From Lautropia sp. (GTDB lineage Bacteria; Pseudomonadota; Gammaproteobacteria; Burkholderiales; Burkholderiaceae_E): a stretch of DNA of 15,589 nt. The position numbers and the translations under genes were made by a program. The first letter of the stretch is position 1. Each line of letters starts with the position of its first letter. Shown here piece by piece: positions 1 to 8,128 of this stretch. The stretch covers positions 1-15,589 of the forward strand of contig JACCRJ010000612.1 in assembly GCA_013813615.1 (NCBI GenBank), written 5' to 3'. The notes beneath the pieces are model-generated. The model saw nothing but the letters and a program-made list of their open reading frames with translations. It was not told the origin of the DNA and did no database searches.

Positions 1-814
1 TGCCGATTCCCGGCAGACGCAGCGCCAGGTCGTTGACGTCGACGCCGACCGACAACCCCAGCAGGTTCAACTCCAGCCCCTCCTCGAGCGCCAGGGAGGC
101 GCCCAGCAGGCCATAGGCCGAGAGCTGCCAGCCGGTGCCGCTCGGCGTACCGGCGAAGAACGTCGACGGACCGAGGAAGTCCTTGCCGATCGCCGTCGGC
201 GGAAGGTCCAGGCGCAGTTCCGGCACCTGCCTGGCAATGTGGGCGACGAAGGTATTGCTGTTGGGGCCCGGCCAGGCCCGGTACCGGTCCGGCCAGGGGT
301 AGTTGGCGACGGCGGTTTCGATGCGGTCGATCAGCGCATCGACGCCCTGCCCGCGCCGCTCAGCCAACAGGGCGGGAAACTCGCCGAACCAGCGGCCGTC
401 CGGAACCGCGCCCGGCCGCACGTCCACTGCCCGGCCGCCCCGGTAGGCCCGCCAGCCCAGCACCTGGTAGAGGGTGTACTCCGCGGCGCCGGAGCGCTTG
501 ACGACGACCCAGGAATGGATGCCGAAGGCGCCCCGCCAGTGCACCGTCCGCGCGCCGTAGACCTGCACGACTGCGCCCGCCTCCACTGCCGGATCCGGCG
601 CCTGGCCGGTACTGTCACGGCTTGCGGAGCGCCACTGCGGCCCCAGTTCCACCCGGCCGGACGCCACGACCGCCAACGGCCCCATCAGCAGCGCCACCAG
701 GGACGCGATCAACCAGGCCGGCCAGCGCACCCAGGGCGCGCCCCGCGGAGCGCGCCGCGCGCCTTTGCCTGATTCCGGGACCGGCGCCCGGTTCCCGCCA
801 TTCGCTTCGTTCAT
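1..814 (-). CDS. DUF3750-family membrane-anchored protein (3' end cut off)
   Basis: The minus-strand frame is open from an ATG at 814 to the window edge, giving 271 codons without a stop. Residues 33-51 form a hydrophobic segment after a basic N-terminus (RRAPRG), so one N-terminal membrane anchor is likely, with the rest outside the cytoplasm. Conserved-looking stretches are FGIHSWVVVKR (97-107), GPNSNTFVAHIAR (183-195) and, near the edge, VDVNDLALRLPGIG. These resemble proteins annotated DUF3750, whose function is not known; the match is from memory. Since that family is usually about 250-280 residues, only a few codons should be missing. The start codon overlaps the stop of the upstream transporter gene (ATGA), which suggests translational coupling. 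No catalytic role can be assigned. Confidence 0.75.
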   Translation of the reverse strand, partial: MNEANGGNRAPVPESGKGARRAPRGAPWVRWPAWLIASLVALLMGPLAVVASGRVELGPQWRSASRDSTGQAPDPAVEAGAVVQVYGARTVHWRGAFGIHSWVVVKRSGAAEYTLYQVLGWRAYRGGRAVDVRPGAVPDGRWFGEFPALLAERRGQGVDALIDRIETAVANYPWPDRYRAWPGPNSNTFVAHIARQVPELRLDLPPTAIGKDFLGPSTFFAGTPSGTGWQLSAYGLLGASLALEEGLELNLLGLSVGVDVNDLALRLPGIG

Positions 815-1740
815 GTCGCCGCCTGCTTGCCTCCATCGGCCTGCTTGCCTGCATCGAATACCGGCCGGCCCGCGTCGTCCGCCCGCTCGTCCGGCTCTAC
901 ATGGATCGTCACCCGCACCCCGTCGATGGCTGCTTCCAGTGCATCCTCGATCCGGTCGCAGATCGCATGCGACGCCCAGACGCTCATCCGGCCGCTCACC
1001 GTCAGGTGGAACTCCACGAAGGTCATGTGGCCGGCATGGCGGGTGCGCAGGGCATGCATCCCGGCCACCCCCGCGGCCTCCGCTTCGATTACCTGGCGGA
1101 TCTGCGTCACCACTTCCGGAGCCGGCGCCGCATCCATCAGCCCGCCGACGGACTCGCGGATCACCGACGCGCCGGTGCGGATGATGTTGAGCGCGACCAG
1201 CCCGGCGATCAGCGGATCCAGGATGTGCCAGCCGCTCAGCACGGCCAGCGTCAGCCCGACGATCGCGCCGATCGACGTGTAGACGTCCGCGATCAGGTGG
1301 CGGCCGTCGGCGATCAGGGCCACCGAACGCCAGCGCCGGCCCAGGCGCAACAGGATAGCCGCTAAGGCGGCGTTCAGCAGCGTGGCTGCGCCGTTGACCA
1401 GCATCCCGGCTACCGGCACATCCAGGACCCGGGGGCTCGACAACGCCTGCCAGGCCTCGTGCAGGATGCTGAAGGCCGCGACGACGATCAGCACCCCCTC
1501 CAGCACGGCGGAAAAGTATTCCGCCTTGGCATGGCCGAAGGGATGGCCCGCATCGGCCGGCTTGGCGCCGACATGGATGGCGAAAAGCGCTGCCGCTGCG
1601 GCGACCACATTGACGATGCTCTCCAGCGCATCGGCATAGAAAGCGACACTGCCGGTGATGCGATAGGCGACGTACTTGAGTCCCAGCACGAGGATGCCGA
1701 CGGCGACGCTGCCCAGCGCCAGCTTGAAGGTCCGGTTCAT
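811..1740 (-). CDS. Cation diffusion facilitator (CDF) family metal transporter
   Basis: This 309-residue protein has the CDF layout: about six hydrophobic helices over residues 8-200, then a cytoplasmic C-terminal domain (about 205-285). Such proteins export divalent metals such as Zn, Fe, Mn or Co across the inner membrane, usually against protons. Visible metal-site features are D63-x2-HPFGH (D63, H66, H70), matching the second site of FieF-type transporters, and H148-x3-D152 in TM5. The TM2 half of the transport site reads ALESIVN, with E40 and N44 where FieF has two aspartates, so metal preference cannot be read directly. The tail after about residue 285 is short and variable. It starts 6 bases after the guaD stop and overlaps the DUF3750 gene by 4 bases, so the three are probably cotranscribed. 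Confidence 0.88.
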   Translation of the reverse strand: MNRTFKLALGSVAVGILVLGLKYVAYRITGSVAFYADALESIVNVVAAAAALFAIHVGAKPADAGHPFGHAKAEYFSAVLEGVLIVVAAFSILHEAWQALSSPRVLDVPVAGMLVNGAATLLNAALAAILLRLGRRWRSVALIADGRHLIADVYTSIGAIVGLTLAVLSGWHILDPLIAGLVALNIIRTGASVIRESVGGLMDAAPAPEVVTQIRQVIEAEAAGVAGMHALRTRHAGHMTFVEFHLTVSGRMSVWASHAICDRIEDALEAAIDGVRVTIHVEPDERADDAGRPVFDAGKQADGGKQAAT

Positions 1741-1746
1741 CCGCTA

Positions 1747-3075
1747 TCAACGCACGAATCGCGGCACACCGGCCACATAGGCGGCCGCCAGGTTGCGCTC
1801 GTCTGCCAGCATCATCCAGGCGAAGACGCGTTCGTGCAGGTTGCGCGCCACCTGCATCCGGCGCTCGGCGACCGGTCCTGCCGCCCAATCCCAGGCGCAG
1901 ACGTCAGCGGTGGTGCCTGTCTCCAGCGAACCGATCTCCGCCTGCAGGCCGAGCGCCGCGGCGCTGCCCAGGGTCACGGCGTGCAGCGCCTTCCAGGCAG
2001 TCAGGCGCTGGCCGGCCATGGCCTGGACCCGGTAGGCGTCGGCCATCGTGCGGATCATCGACAGGCTGGTGCCGCCACCGACGTCGCTGGCGATCGATAC
2101 CGCCACGTCCGCGTCGAGCGCGGCGCGCCAGTCGAAGAGGCCGCTGCCGAGGAACAGGTTCGACGACGGGCTGTGGGCGATCTGCGCGCCGGTGTCCCTG
2201 AGCAGCGCGCGGTCTTCGTCGTCGAGCCAGATGCCGTGCGCGAAGATGCTGCGCGAATTGACCAGCCCTGCCCGGGCGTAGACGTCCAGGTAGCTGCGCG
2301 CCTGCGGGAACAGGCGGTGCGCCATCCGAACCTCGTCGCGGTTCTCGGCGACATGCGTCTGCAGGTAGACGCCTGGCACCGTCGCGCACAACCTGCCGGC
2401 CATCTCGAGTTGTTGCGGCGTGCTGCTGGGTGCAAAGCGCACGGTGACGGCGTATGAAAGGCGCCGCTTGCCGTGCCAGCGCTCGATCAGGTCGATGCAG
2501 TCGCGCTCTGCCTGCGCCACGTCGTCCCGCAACGCAGCCGGCGCATGCCGGTCCATCAGCACCTTGCCGGTGATCAGCCGCATCCCGCGTGCGTCGGCGC
2601 AGGCGAAGAGCCGGTCGGCACTGACCTTGTGCACGGTCGGATAGACGGCGGCGCTGGTGGTGCCGTGCGCGAGCAGCGCATCCAGGAAGCGCTCCGAACC
2701 CGCCTGCGCCTCGGCCGCGTCGGCAAAGCGCATCTCCGCCGGGAACGTGTAGGTGTCGAGCCAGTCCAGCAGTTCGGTGCCGTGGCTCGCGATGACGTCG
2801 AGCTGCGGGCTGTGGACGTGGGTATCGATGAAGCCCGGCAGCAGCAGCCTGCCGCGGTGGTCCACCTGCCGCCAGGAAGCGTCGGGAACCTGCGCACCGG
2901 GCTGCACGCCGACGATGCGACTCCCCTCGATCAGCAGCCAGTGGTCCGGACGATGACGCACGCAGGCGGGCTCGAGTTCACCCCATGCGGGCATGGCGGT
3001 GAAGTCCAGGAGGTCCCCGCGCAGCGCAACGCGGGCGCCTTCAGGCGAGGTGTCCATGGGAAATCCGGGGATCAT
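1747..3075 (-). CDS. guaD: Guanine deaminase
   Basis: GuaD hydrolyses guanine to xanthine plus ammonia in the cytoplasm. The 442-residue length fits the family, an amidohydrolase-superfamily (beta/alpha)8 barrel binding one zinc ion. The metal-binding HxH is in PGFIDTHVHSPQ (H86, H88), and the guanine-deaminase-specific continuation HGTELLDWLDTYTFPAE follows. Later barrel motifs are LQTHVAEN, IFAHGIWLDDED, IAHSPSSN and IASDVGGGTS, the last containing the metal or catalytic aspartate. The first ATG (3075) is used here; an ATG six codons in (3057) is also possible, and neither has a strong Shine-Dalgarno sequence. The gene is divergent from xdhAB with 92 bp between start codons, so product and next enzyme are side by side: XdhAB oxidises the xanthine made here. 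Confidence 0.95.
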   Translation of the reverse strand: MIPGFPMDTSPEGARVALRGDLLDFTAMPAWGELEPACVRHRPDHWLLIEGSRIVGVQPGAQVPDASWRQVDHRGRLLLPGFIDTHVHSPQLDVIASHGTELLDWLDTYTFPAEMRFADAAEAQAGSERFLDALLAHGTTSAAVYPTVHKVSADRLFACADARGMRLITGKVLMDRHAPAALRDDVAQAERDCIDLIERWHGKRRLSYAVTVRFAPSSTPQQLEMAGRLCATVPGVYLQTHVAENRDEVRMAHRLFPQARSYLDVYARAGLVNSRSIFAHGIWLDDEDRALLRDTGAQIAHSPSSNLFLGSGLFDWRAALDADVAVSIASDVGGGTSLSMIRTMADAYRVQAMAGQRLTAWKALHAVTLGSAAALGLQAEIGSLETGTTADVCAWDWAAGPVAERRMQVARNLHERVFAWMMLADERNLAAAYVAGVPRFVR

Positions 3076-3093
3076 CCGTAGCTGGAGGGGTGG

Positions 3094-3099
3094 GTATAC
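3094..3099 (+). promoter_or_regulatory. Candidate -10 box for xdhAB in the guaD-xdhA divergent region
   Basis: TATACT differs from the TATAAT consensus at one base and lies 68 bases before the preferred xdhA ATG. No good -35 box lies 16-18 bases upstream, so an activator would be needed or the match is chance. Because GTATAC is itself palindromic, the same bases could also be read as a weak -10 for guaD on the other strand. Confidence 0.3.
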
Positions 3100-3167
3100 T
3101 GGGACAGCATACGGACACGAGCATAGCCGGGCAAGCCAGCAGCAGGCGTAACACCAGTACTCCGATC

Positions 3168-4859
3168 ATGATCACGCAACCGATCCGCTTCTTTCATCGG
3201 GGCAAGGTGGTGACGGTGACCACCGCCCGCACGACCCGCACCGTCCTGGACTGGCTGCGCGAAGACGCCGGCTGCACCGGCACCAAGGAAGGCTGCAACG
3301 AGGGCGACTGCGGCGCCTGCACTGTGGTGATCGGAGAACCGGCCCTCCCGGACACCGCCGCCGGCGCCCCGGGCGGCACCGCCAATCACGGTCGCGGGCA
3401 GATTTCCGGCGGGCTCTCGCTGCGGCCGGTGAACGCCTGCATCCAGTTCCTGCCCACGCTCAACGGCAAGGCGCTGTTCACCGTGGAAGACCTCAAGCCG
3501 ATCGCGGGCGGCAGGTTGCACCCGGTCCAGCAGGCGATGGTGGACTGCCATGGCTCGCAGTGCGGCTTCTGTACGCCAGGCTTCGTGATGTCGCTCTGGA
3601 GCACCTACGAGAGCGCTCACGAGGCCAGGCTCGACCGAGCCGACGCGCGAGCGGGCCGCAGCGGCCCCGAGCTGCCGAGCCGGCAGCGGCTTGCCGACGA
3701 CCTTTCCGGAAACCTCTGCCGCTGCACCGGCTACCGGCCGATCCTCGACGCCGGCCAGCGCATGTTCGATCTTCCGGCAGCGCTTCTTGACCGCGGGCCG
3801 GTCATCGAGGCGCTCTCAGCCCTGCAGCCGGCCGAGGCCTTTCACTATGCAGCCGCGCCGTCACACCTGCCGGGCGATGACGCGCGCACGGACCCCGCGC
3901 GCACAAACCATTATTACGCGCCGCAGACGCTCGAGCAGCTCGCCGGGCTGTGCAGGGAGCGGCCGGGCGCCCGGCTGCTGGCCGGCGGCACCGACGTCGG
4001 CTTGTGGGTCAACAAGCAGTTGCGGGACCTCGGCGACCTCATCCACGTCGGCGACGTGGCGGAACTCAAGCGCATCGAGGTCCGCGACGGCCAGCTCTGC
4101 ATCGGCGCAGGTGCCTCGCTGGAGTCGGCATGGAGCGCACTGGATGCCCGATTCGAAGGACTGACGGACGTATGGCTGCGTTTTGCCTCGCCGCCGATTC
4201 GCAACGCGGGAACGATGGGCGGCAACCTCGCCAACGGCTCGCCGATCGGCGACGCTGCCCCGGTGCTGATGGCGCTGGACGCAAGCCTCGAGTTGCGCTG
4301 CGGCAGCGCCGTCCGCAGGCTGCGGCTCGACCAGTTCTACCTGGACTACATGCGCAACCAGCTCGCACCCGGCGAGTTCCTGCAGCGCATCCTGGTGCCG
4401 CTGCGGCCTGCGGCTGCGCCGGACAGGCCCGCAGCACAAATCGGCGCAACGGCGTCGCACCACCTGCGGGTCTACAAGATCAGCAAGCGTTTCGACTCGG
4501 ACATCTCCGCCGTTTGCGCGGCCTTTGCGGTACATCTCGAAGGCGCCGTCGTGAAGTCGGTGCGGCTCGCCTTCGGCGGCATGGCCGCGGTCGTCAAGCG
4601 GGCCGCGCAGGCAGAAGGGGTTCTGGCAGGACGCCGATGGGAGGAGGCGGCGATAAACGACGCCAGGGCGGCGCTGGCGCAGGAGTTCACGCCGCTGTCG
4701 GACCTGCGGGCGAGCAGCGCCTACCGCATGCAGGTTGCACAGAACCTGCTGCGCAAGTTCTGGCTTCAAACGCGCGCCGACGATGCGCTGCCGCTGCACG
4801 CAACCAGTGTGTGGAGCGTGATGCCCCACGACGCCGGACAGGCGGCGACCCGCAGATGA
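3168..4859 (+). CDS. xdhA: Xanthine dehydrogenase small subunit (2x[2Fe-2S] and FAD)
   Basis: This is the electron-transfer subunit of bacterial xanthine dehydrogenase: two [2Fe-2S] clusters feed electrons from the XdhB molybdenum site to FAD and NAD+. From the ATG at 3168 it has 563 residues. The N-terminal plant-type ferredoxin domain shows C43-x4-C48-x2-C51 with a fourth cysteine at C91. The second cluster domain has CGFC (132-135) and CRC (184-186). The FAD domain shows LLAGGTDVGLW (270-280) and IRNAGTMGGNLANGSPIGD (344-362). The length exceeds the roughly 480-500 residues usual for this subunit because of inserts near 58-85, 148-176 and 435-450. The frame also opens at a GTG (3090), but ATG 3168 gives the family-like N-terminus ITQPIRFFHRGK. 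Its stop overlaps the xdhB start (ATGA). Confidence 0.93.
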   Translation: MITQPIRFFHRGKVVTVTTARTTRTVLDWLREDAGCTGTKEGCNEGDCGACTVVIGEPALPDTAAGAPGGTANHGRGQISGGLSLRPVNACIQFLPTLNGKALFTVEDLKPIAGGRLHPVQQAMVDCHGSQCGFCTPGFVMSLWSTYESAHEARLDRADARAGRSGPELPSRQRLADDLSGNLCRCTGYRPILDAGQRMFDLPAALLDRGPVIEALSALQPAEAFHYAAAPSHLPGDDARTDPARTNHYYAPQTLEQLAGLCRERPGARLLAGGTDVGLWVNKQLRDLGDLIHVGDVAELKRIEVRDGQLCIGAGASLESAWSALDARFEGLTDVWLRFASPPIRNAGTMGGNLANGSPIGDAAPVLMALDASLELRCGSAVRRLRLDQFYLDYMRNQLAPGEFLQRILVPLRPAAAPDRPAAQIGATASHHLRVYKISKRFDSDISAVCAAFAVHLEGAVVKSVRLAFGGMAAVVKRAAQAEGVLAGRRWEEAAINDARAALAQEFTPLSDLRASSAYRMQVAQNLLRKFWLQTRADDALPLHATSVWSVMPHDAGQAATRR

Positions 4860-7297
4860 ACAAGCCGCTGCCCGAGCACCTGCTGCATTCCGCGAAGGCC
4901 TTCGCCGACTACCGGGACAACCAGTCGAGGAGGCTGGACGAGGACGCCGAAGCTGCCGCGCTCGCCCTCGGCGCACGCGTCGGCATCAGCCGCCCGCACG
5001 AGTCGGCGCATCTGCATGTATCCGGGGAGGCCGCCTATGTGGACGACCTGCCGGAACTCGCGGGGACGCTGCACGCGGCGCTCGGATTGTCGCCGGTGGC
5101 ACGCGGACGGATATTGACGCTGGATCTCGACCTGATCCGCAGCCGGCCCGGCGTGGTCGCGGTGCTGACGGCCGACGACGTGCCCGGTGTCAACGATTGC
5201 GGGCCGATCGTCCATGACGATCCGATTTTTGCATCGCCGCACGAAGAGATCCGCTACCTGGGCCAGCCGGTTTTCGCGGTGGTGGCCGGATCGCGCGACG
5301 CCGCCCGGCGCGCAGCCGCCCGGGCCGCGGACGCGCTCGACGTCGAGACACTGACACCGGTGCTGACGCCGCAACAGGCTCATGCCGCGCAGCAGTACGT
5401 CCTGCCGGCAATGCACCTGGTGCGCAGCAGCCGCGACGGCGGGGCGCAGGCAGCCATCGCCGCGGCCCCGCACCGCCTGCGCGATACGTTCTTCGTCGGC
5501 GGCCAGGAGCAGTTCTACCTCGAGGGCCAGATCAGCTACGCCATCCCGCGCGAGAACGGCGAGATGCTGGTGCACTGCTCCACCCAGCATCCGACTGAAA
5601 TGCAGCACCTGGTGGCGAGGGCGCTCGGCTGCCCGGCCCACCAGGTGCAGGTCGTCTGCCGGCGGATGGGCGGCGGCTTCGGTGGCAAGGAATCGCAGTC
5701 GGCCATGTTCGCGTGCGTGGCCGCGCTGGCTGCGGCCAGGCTCGGCCGGCCGGTCAAGCTGCGCCTGGACCGCGACGACGACTTCCTCATCACGGGTCGG
5801 CGCCACTGCTTCTGGTACGAGTACGATGTCGGCTACGACCAGGATGGCCGCCTGCACGGCGCCGACATCACCATGGTCTCTCGTGCCGGCCATTCCGCGG
5901 ACCTCTCCGGGCCGGTGATGACCCGCGCGCTCTGCCACGTCGACAACGCCTATTGGCTGCCGGACGTCGCCGCGCATGGTTACTCGGCGCGCACGAACAC
6001 CCAGTCGAACACCGCCTTCCGGGGCTTCGGCGGTCCGCAGGGCGCCATCGCCATCGAGAACATACTCGATTCGATCGCCCGCAGGCTGGGAAAGGATCCG
6101 CTGGACGTGCGTCGACTCAACTTCTACGACAGGCACGAGCGCAACGTCACGCCCTACGGGCAGGTGATCGCGGACAACATCATCCACGAGCTCACCGCGG
6201 AACTGGAGGACTCGAGCGATTACCGCGCAAGGCGCGAGGAGATCGCCCGCTTCAACCGGCAAAGCGCCGTGCTCAAACGCGGCATTGCGCTCGCGCCGCT
6301 GAAGTTCGGCATCTCGTTCAACGTCAAGCATTTCAACCAGGCGGGTGCGCTGGTCCACGTGTACAACGACGGCTCCATCCTGGTAAACCACGGCGGCACC
6401 GAGATGGGCCAGGGCCTGAACACCAAGGTCGCGCAGGTGGTGGCGCATGAACTCGGCGTCGGCTTCGAGAGCGTGCGCGTCTCCGCCACCGATACGCAGA
6501 AGGTGGCCAACACCTCGGCGACCGCCGCATCGACCGGTGCGGACCTCAACGGCAAGGCTGCACAGGATGCGGCGCGCCAGATCCGCGAGCGCCTCGCCGC
6601 CTGCGCCGCTGCCCTTTACGGCGGCGCCCCGGCGGAGGTGCGCTTCGCCAACGACCTGGTGCAGGTGAACGGCCGGCAGCTCGCCTTCTGCGCGCTGGTC
6701 GCGCAGGCCTACATGGAACGCGTGCAGCTCTGGTCGGACGGTTTCTACGCGACACCCGGCCTGAGCTGGGATCGCGACGCGATGAAGGGCAACCCCTTCT
6801 ACTACTTCGCCTACGGCGCCGCCGTCAGCGAGGTGGTCATCGACATCCTCACCGGCGAATGGAAGCTCCTGCGCGCGGACATTCTGCAGGACGCAGGCAA
6901 GTCGCTCAATCCTGCCGTCGACATCGGGCAGATCGAAGGCGCGTTCATCCAGGGAATGGGCTGGCTGACGATGGAGGAGCTGGTCTGGCATCCGCAGACC
7001 GGTAAGCTGGACACCCATGCGCCCAGCACCTACAAGATCCCGACCGCCAACGATTGCCCGCCGGTCTTCAACGTGCGCATGTTCAACGCCGAGAATGCGC
7101 AGGACAGCATCCACCGTAGCAAGGCGGTCGGCGAGCCGCCGCTGCTGCTGCCGTTCTCGGTATTCTTCGCGATCCGAGACGCAATTTCCGCGGCCGGCGG
7201 CCATCGGCTGGATCCGCCGCTGCGCGCGCCGGCGACCAGCGAAGAGATCCTGCGCGCGGTAATGGCGGTGCAGGCGGCGCAGCCGGCGGTCAGTTGA
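4856..7297 (+). CDS. xdhB: Xanthine dehydrogenase large subunit (molybdopterin-binding)
   Basis: The catalytic subunit hydroxylates hypoxanthine and xanthine to urate at a molybdenum-pterin centre. It has 813 residues, close to the usual bacterial XdhB size of about 780. The start MNKPLPEHLL at 4856 overlaps the xdhA stop; longer frames upstream are only shadows inside xdhA. Cofactor motifs are MGGGFGGKESQ (271-281), AFRGFGGPQG (387-396) and GTEMGQGLNTK (514-524). VGEPPLLLP near the C-terminus carries E760, equivalent to the general-base glutamate of xanthine dehydrogenases (Rhodobacter capsulatus XdhB Glu730). The N-terminal segment GEAAYVDDLPELAGTLHAALGLS is typical of the a/b hammerhead domain. 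No xdhC, which inserts the sulfurated cofactor and often follows xdhB, is present after it. Confidence 0.95.
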   Translation: MNKPLPEHLLHSAKAFADYRDNQSRRLDEDAEAAALALGARVGISRPHESAHLHVSGEAAYVDDLPELAGTLHAALGLSPVARGRILTLDLDLIRSRPGVVAVLTADDVPGVNDCGPIVHDDPIFASPHEEIRYLGQPVFAVVAGSRDAARRAAARAADALDVETLTPVLTPQQAHAAQQYVLPAMHLVRSSRDGGAQAAIAAAPHRLRDTFFVGGQEQFYLEGQISYAIPRENGEMLVHCSTQHPTEMQHLVARALGCPAHQVQVVCRRMGGGFGGKESQSAMFACVAALAAARLGRPVKLRLDRDDDFLITGRRHCFWYEYDVGYDQDGRLHGADITMVSRAGHSADLSGPVMTRALCHVDNAYWLPDVAAHGYSARTNTQSNTAFRGFGGPQGAIAIENILDSIARRLGKDPLDVRRLNFYDRHERNVTPYGQVIADNIIHELTAELEDSSDYRARREEIARFNRQSAVLKRGIALAPLKFGISFNVKHFNQAGALVHVYNDGSILVNHGGTEMGQGLNTKVAQVVAHELGVGFESVRVSATDTQKVANTSATAASTGADLNGKAAQDAARQIRERLAACAAALYGGAPAEVRFANDLVQVNGRQLAFCALVAQAYMERVQLWSDGFYATPGLSWDRDAMKGNPFYYFAYGAAVSEVVIDILTGEWKLLRADILQDAGKSLNPAVDIGQIEGAFIQGMGWLTMEELVWHPQTGKLDTHAPSTYKIPTANDCPPVFNVRMFNAENAQDSIHRSKAVGEPPLLLPFSVFFAIRDAISAAGGHRLDPPLRAPATSEEILRAVMAVQAAQPAVS

Positions 7298-7431
7298 GCC
7301 TGGCTGAACGCAACAGATGAAGCGGCTCTTGCGGATCGGCAGATCGGCAGGGACCCGCTCATCCAGCGTCTGCATAGCTTCTCCATCACACCCGCGCAGG
7401 CTCACGTCCTGGCGGTGTTAGCCCGGCGGAT

Positions 7432-7454
7432 TACGATACCCGCGGTACGATACC
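7432..7454 (+). repeat. Short direct repeat upstream of the lipoprotein gene
   Basis: TACGATACC occurs at 7432-7440 and again at 7446-7454, 14 bases apart. Each copy contains TACGAT, a fair -10-like hexamer, and the second lies about 30 bases before the predicted start of the downstream gene. No matching -35 is visible. It could be a promoter or a small binding site, or chance. The rest of the 183-base gap after xdhB shows no terminator hairpin with a T-run. Confidence 0.3.
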
Positions 7455-7480
7455 TCTTTCCCCGACGGCGAGTTCGACAG

Positions 7481-8074
7481 ATGCGCTTGATGCAATCACG
7501 TTTTACCCTGCTGCTGGGCAGCGCCTTCCTCGCTGGTTGTGCGGCAACCGGCAGCGGCGGCGGTTCCGACCCGTGGGCCGATTCCGGCCCGTTGCCGGCG
7601 CCGGAGACACGAGCGCCTTCCGGCGCGTCACGCGCTGCCGCAGACAAGGAGCCCGGACCACCGGCTGAAACCACCGCGCCTTCCGGCAAGGTCGAATGGG
7701 TGGCGGTCTTCGAAAGCCCGCCGGGCGCGCGCTACACCGAGCAGCGCGTCATCTATGTCGACCGCAACGGCGTCGAGGCGCATCCCCTGGACAAACTCAC
7801 TTACTACCTCGCGCGCACCCGGGAGGTGAGCCGCTCCGGCGTCAAGCCGAAGATCCAGGAGATCGCGGTGCTCTGCGAAGGCAACCCGATCGCACCGGCG
7901 ACTTCGCTGCGCGGCGAAGGCACCGAGGAAGCCGGCGGCAGTTATTCGCTCAAGCGCGCCCCGCAGCCGCTGACCTCCATCGCGCAGTTCTCGACCCAGC
8001 GCCTGCGCCCGGATGCGAACAATCCGAACACCTTCATCGTTCGCGCGGTGTGCCTGTTGGGAACCGGCGGCTGA
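7481..8074 (+). CDS. Predicted lipoprotein of unknown function
   Basis: From the ATG at 7481 this is a 197-residue protein with a short basic start (MRLMQSR), a hydrophobic segment and the lipobox LAGC, with C20 as the expected lipidated cysteine. The next residue is Ala rather than Asp, which favours outer-membrane sorting. Residues 22-70 are low-complexity (Gly, Pro, Ala, Ser), a likely linker. The globular part (about 71-197) begins VEWVAVFESPPGARYTEQRV and ends FIVRAVCLLGTGG; it has two cysteines (AVLCEG and RAVCLLG) that could form a disulfide. I do not recognise the family; a distant relation to CNP1-like proteins of betaproteobacteria crossed my mind but could not be supported. An in-frame ATG at 7490 is an alternative start. 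The gene converges with the acidic protein gene 54 bases downstream. Confidence 0.75.
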   Translation: MRLMQSRFTLLLGSAFLAGCAATGSGGGSDPWADSGPLPAPETRAPSGASRAAADKEPGPPAETTAPSGKVEWVAVFESPPGARYTEQRVIYVDRNGVEAHPLDKLTYYLARTREVSRSGVKPKIQEIAVLCEGNPIAPATSLRGEGTEEAGGSYSLKRAPQPLTSIAQFSTQRLRPDANNPNTFIVRAVCLLGTGG

Positions 8075-8128
8075 GTCTGCCACCCTGTATCCGATACCAC
8101 TATCGCGGCCGCCCGCAAGACGAACGGA

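Noticed and set aside
3090..3167. GTG start extending xdhA by 26 residues
   Set aside because: The added residues (GILGQHTDTSIAG...) do not look like the conserved XdhA N-terminus. The purine stretch GGAGG is only one base from the GTG, and a candidate -10 box lies within the segment.
3861..4976. Open reading frame of 371 codons on the minus strand
   Set aside because: It lies opposite the xdhA FAD domain and the xdhA-xdhB junction. It is compositional shadow sequence only.
4766..7405. Open reading frame of 879 codons on the minus strand
   Set aside because: It lies entirely opposite xdhB and the xdhA end, whose protein motifs are clear. Its translation is Arg/Val/Asp-rich with no domain, as expected for antisense of high-GC coding DNA.
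7298..7480. Possible terminator or small RNA after xdhB
   Set aside because: Only a short GATCGGCA direct repeat is visible; no stable hairpin with a T-run and no RNA-like structure was found.
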